Source of the DNA: Halolamina litorea
Lineage (GTDB): Archaea > Halobacteriota > Halobacteria > Halobacteriales > Haloferacaceae
DNA length: 64,000 bases
Assembly: GCF_026616205.1 (NCBI RefSeq)
Contig: NZ_JANHGR010000001.1
Span: forward strand, 1,922,001-1,986,000
Direction of reading: 5' to 3'
Shown here: one piece after another, positions 60,129 to 64,000 of the stretch
Layout of the letters: the number at the start of each line of letters is the position of its first letter
Position numbering within the stretch: the stretch's first letter is position 1
The notes under the pieces: generated by a model
Seen by the model: only the letters and a program-made list of their open reading frames with translations
What the model was told of the DNA's origin: nothing
Databases searched by the model: none
Position numbers and translations under genes: made by a program

Positions 60129-60800
60129 ATGCCACGAGACGACTACCAACGACAGCTCGAATCGCTCCGGGAGGACGTCCTCTACATGGGCGAGGTCGTC
60201 GCCGAGCGCCTGCGGATGGGCCTCGACGCGCTGGAGGCACAGGACGACGAACTCGGCCAGGAGGTCATCGACCGCGACGACGAGGTCAACCAACTCTACC
60301 TCGAACTCGAACAGGACTGCATCGACCTGCTGGCGCTCCAACAGCCCGTCGCCGGCGACCTGCGCTTCATCGCCTCCTCGTTCAAGATCATCACCGACCT
60401 CGAACGGATCGCCGACTTGGCGACGAACCTCGGAGGGTACGCCGCCGAGGCCCGCTACGAGGTGTTCCCCGACGTGGACGTTCAGCGCATCGGCGACGAG
60501 ACCCTGGAGATGCTCGCCATGGCGATGGCCGCCTACGAGGACGAGGACGCCGAGGGCTGTTTCGCCGTCGCCGAGCGCGACGACGACCTCGACGCGCTGT
60601 GTGAGAGCGCCTCCGAGATCATCGTCCGGGACCTGATCGAGAAGGAAGCCGGCGACCGCGAGGAGGTCGAGGACCTGATGGGCGACGTGTCCCGACTCCT
60701 CCTGACGGTGCGGGACCTCGAACGCGTCGGCGACCACGCGGTCAACGTCGCCGCCCGCACGCTGTACATGGTCGACAACTCCGACGAACTGATCTACTGA
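60129..60800 (+). CDS. phoU: Phosphate signalling protein PhoU
   Basis: This 223-residue all-helical protein has two PhoU repeats (DDEVNQLYLELEQDCIDLLALQQPVAGDLRFI near the first, RDLERVGDHAVNVAARTLYM near the second), the E/D-x-x-x-D metal-binding pattern included. PhoU links the Pst transporter to phosphate signalling. The start is ATG 60129 (MPRDDYQRQLESL); an upstream in-frame ATG at 60057 is rejected because the residues between are not typical. It ends the pst transcript 171 bases after pstB. Confidence 0.93.
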   Translation: MPRDDYQRQLESLREDVLYMGEVVAERLRMGLDALEAQDDELGQEVIDRDDEVNQLYLELEQDCIDLLALQQPVAGDLRFIASSFKIITDLERIADLATNLGGYAAEARYEVFPDVDVQRIGDETLEMLAMAMAAYEDEDAEGCFAVAERDDDLDALCESASEIIVRDLIEKEAGDREEVEDLMGDVSRLLLTVRDLERVGDHAVNVAARTLYMVDNSDELIY

Positions 60801-60815
60801 CGCCGCTGCGCTGCG

Positions 60816-61652
60816 TTACTCGCTCAGTCGGGCGAGGTCGTCGTCGGTCAACTCGATCCCGCTCGCGGCGACGTTCTCCCGCAGGTGCTCGACGCTCGAC
60901 GTGCCGGGGATCGGCAGCGTCACGTCGGAACTGGAGAGCAGCCACGCCAGCGCGACCTGGTAGCGCGAGGCGTCGTGGGCGTCGGCGACGGCGTCGACGG
61001 CCTCGGCCTTCTCGTCGAGGTCCCCGGCGCCGAGGGGGAAGTACGGGATGAAGCCGATGCCGGCGCCCTCACAGGCGTCGAGCACGTCCTGGTGCTCGCG
61101 GTTGACGAGGTTGTAGTTGTTCTGCACCGTCGCCACCTCGACGTGGTCGCGGGCGGTCTCCAACTGCTCGACGGAGACGTTGCTCAGGCCGACGTTGTCG
61201 ACCAGCCCGGCGTCCTTGAGTTCCGCGAGCTTCGTCACCGACGCCTCGAAGTCGGTGTCGGGGTCGGGCCGGTGGAGCTGGTAGAGGTCGATACTGTCCA
61301 CGCCGAGGCGGTCGATGGACGCCAGCGCGGCGTTCTCGAGGTAGTCGGGGTCGCCGTGGGGGAGCCAGTCGCCGTCGTGGCTGCGGAGCAGTCCACCCTT
61401 GGTGGCGACGAGCGCGTTGTCAACAACGCCGGCCTCGCGGAGCAGGCGCTCGCTCGTTCCGGGGCCGTAGGAGTCCGCCGTATCGATGAAGTCCACGCCG
61501 AGGTCGACCGCCTCGCGCGCGACGTCGCGGGCGGCCTCCTCGTCGTCTGGAGCGCCGATGATCCCCTCGCCACAGAGCCGCATCGCGCCGAAACCGAGTC
61601 GGTGGACGGTGTACTCGCCGATGTCGAACGTGTCGCTCTGGTTCGTGCCCAT
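60816..61652 (-). CDS. Aldo/keto reductase
   Basis: This 278-residue enzyme should reduce carbonyls with NADPH. The catalytic residues are visible: Asp and Tyr in FIDTADSYGPGTSERLL, Lys in LVATKGGLL and His in YQLHRPDPDTD. The cofactor-binding end has LPIPGTSSVEHLRENVAA. The length is that of the short haloarchaeal AKR family. The substrate is unknown. It is convergent with phoU, with 15 bases between the stops. Confidence 0.92.
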   Translation of the reverse strand: MGTNQSDTFDIGEYTVHRLGFGAMRLCGEGIIGAPDDEEAARDVAREAVDLGVDFIDTADSYGPGTSERLLREAGVVDNALVATKGGLLRSHDGDWLPHGDPDYLENAALASIDRLGVDSIDLYQLHRPDPDTDFEASVTKLAELKDAGLVDNVGLSNVSVEQLETARDHVEVATVQNNYNLVNREHQDVLDACEGAGIGFIPYFPLGAGDLDEKAEAVDAVADAHDASRYQVALAWLLSSSDVTLPIPGTSSVEHLRENVAASGIELTDDDLARLSE

Positions 61653-61751
61653 ACCCGAATTAGCGGCTGCTCGTGGTTGGGTGTTGCCCTGGTGTCGAAC
61701 GGCTCGCCGATGTCGGGGAGGGACGCTCTCCGCCGAGAAGGGGCGGTCGGG

Positions 61752-63974
61752 CTACTGGAAGCCCAAGCGGTTGCCGCCGCGGTCGACGGACGTGCTCGCG
61801 CTGCCACGGAACTCCTCTTCGACCTCCTCGTAGTAGCTGAGGAGGTCCTCGGTGATCGTCGGCCGCACCGACTCGATGGCCTGCCGGAAGTGGCTCATCT
61901 CGACCTCGTCGGCGTCGTCGTCGGCGCGGAGCGCCTCGATGGCGGCCTCCCGGCAGATCGACTCCAGGTCGGAGCCGACGTAGCCGTCGGTGATCTCCGC
62001 GATCTCCTTGAGGCTCACGTCGGGGGCAAGCGGCGTGTTCTGGGTGTGGATCTGGAGGATCTTCTCGCGACCCTCCTGGTCGGGCGAGCCGACCATCACG
62101 AGGCGGTCGAACCGGCCAGAGCGGATCAGCGCCGGGTCGATCATGTCCGGGCGGTTGGTGGCAGCGATCACCATCACCTCGCCCATCTCCTCCAGCCCGT
62201 CGAGTTCGGTCAGGAGCTGGTTCACGACGCGCTCGGAGACGTTCGTGCCCATGTCCTGTCCCCGACTCGGCGCGAGCGAGTCGAGTTCGTCGAAGAAGAT
62301 GACGGTGGGCGAGACCTGCCGGGCCTTGCGGAACGTCTGGCGGATCGCCTTCTCGGACTCGCCGACCCACTTCGAGAGCAGTTGCGGGCCGCGGACCGAG
62401 ATGAAGTTGGCGTTGGTCTCGTTGGCTACCGCCTTCGCCATCAGCGTCTTCCCGGTGCCGGGCGGGCCGTAGAGCATCACGCCCTTCGGCGCCTCGACGC
62501 CCATGCGATCGAACTTCTCGGGGCTGGACAGCGGCCACTCGACGGCCTCCTTGATCTGCTGTTTGGCGTCCTCGAGGCCGCCAACGTCCTCCCACGTGAT
62601 CTTCGGCAGTTCGACCAGCACCTCCCGCATCGCGCTCGGTTCGACCTCGTTGAGCGCGCCGCGGAAGTCGCCCTCCTTGACGATCATGCGGTCGATCAGG
62701 CTCGGGGGCACCTCCTCCTCGTCGAGGTCGATCTCGGGGAGGTAGCGCCGCAGCGCCTTCATCGCGGCTTCCTTGCTCAGGCTCTCGATGTCGGCGCCGA
62801 CGAAGCCGTGGGTCTCGTCGGCGAGGTGGTCGAGGTCCACGTCGTCCGAGAGGGGCATGCCGCGGCTGTGGATCTGGAGGATCTCCTTGCGGCCGGTCTC
62901 GTCGGGGACGCCGATCTCGATCTCGCGGTCGAAGCGGCCCGGGCGACGGAGCGCGGGGTCGACGCTGTCGACGCGGTTGGTGGCGCCGATGACGATGACC
63001 TGTCCGCGGGAGTCGAGCCCGTCCATCATCGTCAGTAGCTGGGCGACGACGCGGCGCTCGACCTCGCCGGTCACGTCCTCACGCTTGGGCGCGATGGAGT
63101 CGAGTTCGTCGATGAAGATGATCGACGGGCTGTCGTCCTTGGCGTCCTCGAAGATCTCACGGAGCTGCTGTTCGGACTCCCCGTAGTACTTCGAGATGAT
63201 CTCCGGGCCGGCGATGGAGAAGAAACTCGCGGAGGTCTCGTTGGCGACGGCCTTCGCGAGCAGGGTCTTCCCGGTGCCGGGTGGCCCGTGGAGCAACACT
63301 CCCTGGGGCGGCTCGATGCCGAGCTTGTTGAAGATCTGGGGGTGCTTCATCGGGAGTTCGACCATCTCCCGGACGCGCTGGATCTCGTCCTCGAGGCCGC
63401 CGATGTCCTCGTAGGTGATCCCGCCGCCGGTCTTGTCGAACCCGGAGATCGGCTCCTCGCGGAGTTCGACCTCGGTCTCCTCGGTGACGAGACAGACGCC
63501 GTCGGGCTCGGTCTCGACGGCGATCAGGGGGATCGCCTGCCCGGGCGAGCGCATGAACGGGTGGTTCGTGCTGGACATCACGGGGACGATGTCGCGCTCG
63601 ACCACCGGACGCTTGAGGATCTGGCGCTTGACCATGCCGGCGGCCTCGGAGCCGAACTGCACCGACGCGTCCTCGGGCGGCGCGAGGGTGAGCTTCTCGG
63701 CGGTTTCCGCCTCGGCCTTCCGGATGGTGACGCGCTCGCCGATGCTCACGTCGGCGTTCTGCCGGGTGAAGCCGTCGATGCGCACCGTGTCGGTGTTCCA
63801 GTCCTGCCGGTCGGCCCGCCAGACCTTCGCGGCGGTGGTCTCGGCACCCTCGATCTCGATGATGTCCCCGGGGGAGAGCTTCAGGTGCAGCAGGGTGTCG
63901 GGGTCGAGCCGAGCGATCCCACGGCCCGAGTCGTTCGGATACGCCTTCGCGACTTCCAGTTGGACTTCGTTCAT
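61752..63974 (-). CDS. CDC48/VCP-type AAA ATPase
   Basis: This 740-residue hexameric unfoldase has an N-domain (1-185, [23 protein letters not shown]), then two AAA domains. D1 has Walker A GPPGTGKT at 230-237 and Walker [12 protein letters not shown]2 has a second GPPGTGKT near 503 and [15 protein letters not shown]. In archaea it extracts and unfolds proteins, feeding the proteasome or acting alone. Haloarchaea have more than one copy, so the exact role of this one is open. The gene begins 26 bases from the window end, so its promoter is mostly outside. Confidence 0.95.
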   Translation of the reverse strand: MNEVQLEVAKAYPNDSGRGIARLDPDTLLHLKLSPGDIIEIEGAETTAAKVWRADRQDWNTDTVRIDGFTRQNADVSIGERVTIRKAEAETAEKLTLAPPEDASVQFGSEAAGMVKRQILKRPVVERDIVPVMSSTNHPFMRSPGQAIPLIAVETEPDGVCLVTEETEVELREEPISGFDKTGGGITYEDIGGLEDEIQRVREMVELPMKHPQIFNKLGIEPPQGVLLHGPPGTGKTLLAKAVANETSASFFSIAGPEIISKYYGESEQQLREIFEDAKDDSPSIIFIDELDSIAPKREDVTGEVERRVVAQLLTMMDGLDSRGQVIVIGATNRVDSVDPALRRPGRFDREIEIGVPDETGRKEILQIHSRGMPLSDDVDLDHLADETHGFVGADIESLSKEAAMKALRRYLPEIDLDEEEVPPSLIDRMIVKEGDFRGALNEVEPSAMREVLVELPKITWEDVGGLEDAKQQIKEAVEWPLSSPEKFDRMGVEAPKGVMLYGPPGTGKTLMAKAVANETNANFISVRGPQLLSKWVGESEKAIRQTFRKARQVSPTVIFFDELDSLAPSRGQDMGTNVSERVVNQLLTELDGLEEMGEVMVIAATNRPDMIDPALIRSGRFDRLVMVGSPDQEGREKILQIHTQNTPLAPDVSLKEIAEITDGYVGSDLESICREAAIEALRADDDADEVEMSHFRQAIESVRPTITEDLLSYYEEVEEEFRGSASTSVDRGGNRLGFQ

Positions 63975-64000
63975 GAGTAACCCGGAATGAGTTGTGCGAA

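Noticed and set aside
60885-63038. 717-codon open frame on the plus strand
   Set aside because: It is antisense to the aldo/keto reductase and CDC48 genes.

Overview
The window is a chromosomal segment of an extremely halophilic archaeon (class Halobacteria). The signs are high GC content, very acidic predicted proteins, leaderless genes with a TTTA/TTTTTA box about 25-30 bases before the ATG, many ATGA stop/start overlaps, twin-arginine signals on secreted proteins, and archaeal markers such as pelota, S8e, CDC48, TatA, the RqcH/NEMF homologue, Elp3 and MptE. The genus cannot be fixed from the sequence alone. No IS element, prophage, CRISPR array, rRNA or tRNA gene was seen.

Layout. 1-7.6 kb: tail of a histidine kinase, thymidine kinase, a Yip1-like membrane protein, a zinc/S1/OB/DHH-like protein whose DHH motifs are degraded, a hairpin-rich 513-base spacer, Elp3, a SHOCT protein, a broken MscS remnant and a small membrane protein. 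7.7-13.3 kb: RqcH/NEMF homologue, a small ORF, MptE, an unknown acidic protein and pelota. 13.4-20.5 kb: a Tat-type penicillin acylase family protein, a multi-PAS histidine kinase and an HFX_2341-like regulator. 20.5-26.8 kb, minus strand: MoxR, DUF58, transglutaminase, a membrane-anchored HTH protein and a subtilase lacking its usual Asp. 27-29.4 kb: a protein resembling a type IIG restriction-modification enzyme with degraded motifs. 29.4-44 kb: threonine synthase, HD hydrolase, MOSC protein, PccX/PccB with divergent BirA, a 49-residue zinc protein, HemE convergent with HemH-HemG, intact MscS, two small conserved genes, S8e, TatA, and two related HTH membrane proteins around an unknown membrane protein.

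45.2-54.1 kb is the most interesting part. Several secreted proteins with Tat/SipW-like signal peptides share a TasA/camelysin-like pattern. Two of them carry a von Willebrand factor A domain inserted into that fold. They sit with a dedicated SipW/Sec11-type signal peptidase, a protein built from Asn-Glu-Thr sequons, a protein with an Asn/Gly/Ser tail, and a protein with a possible second secreted domain. TatA and the two HTH proteins lie just upstream. I read this as a self-contained surface-fibre or adhesin export locus; the function is inferred.

54.2-60.8 kb is phosphate uptake: an AbrB-PhoU regulator divergent from pstS-pstC-pstA-pstB-phoU. The window ends with an aldo/keto reductase and a CDC48-type AAA ATPase, both on the minus strand.
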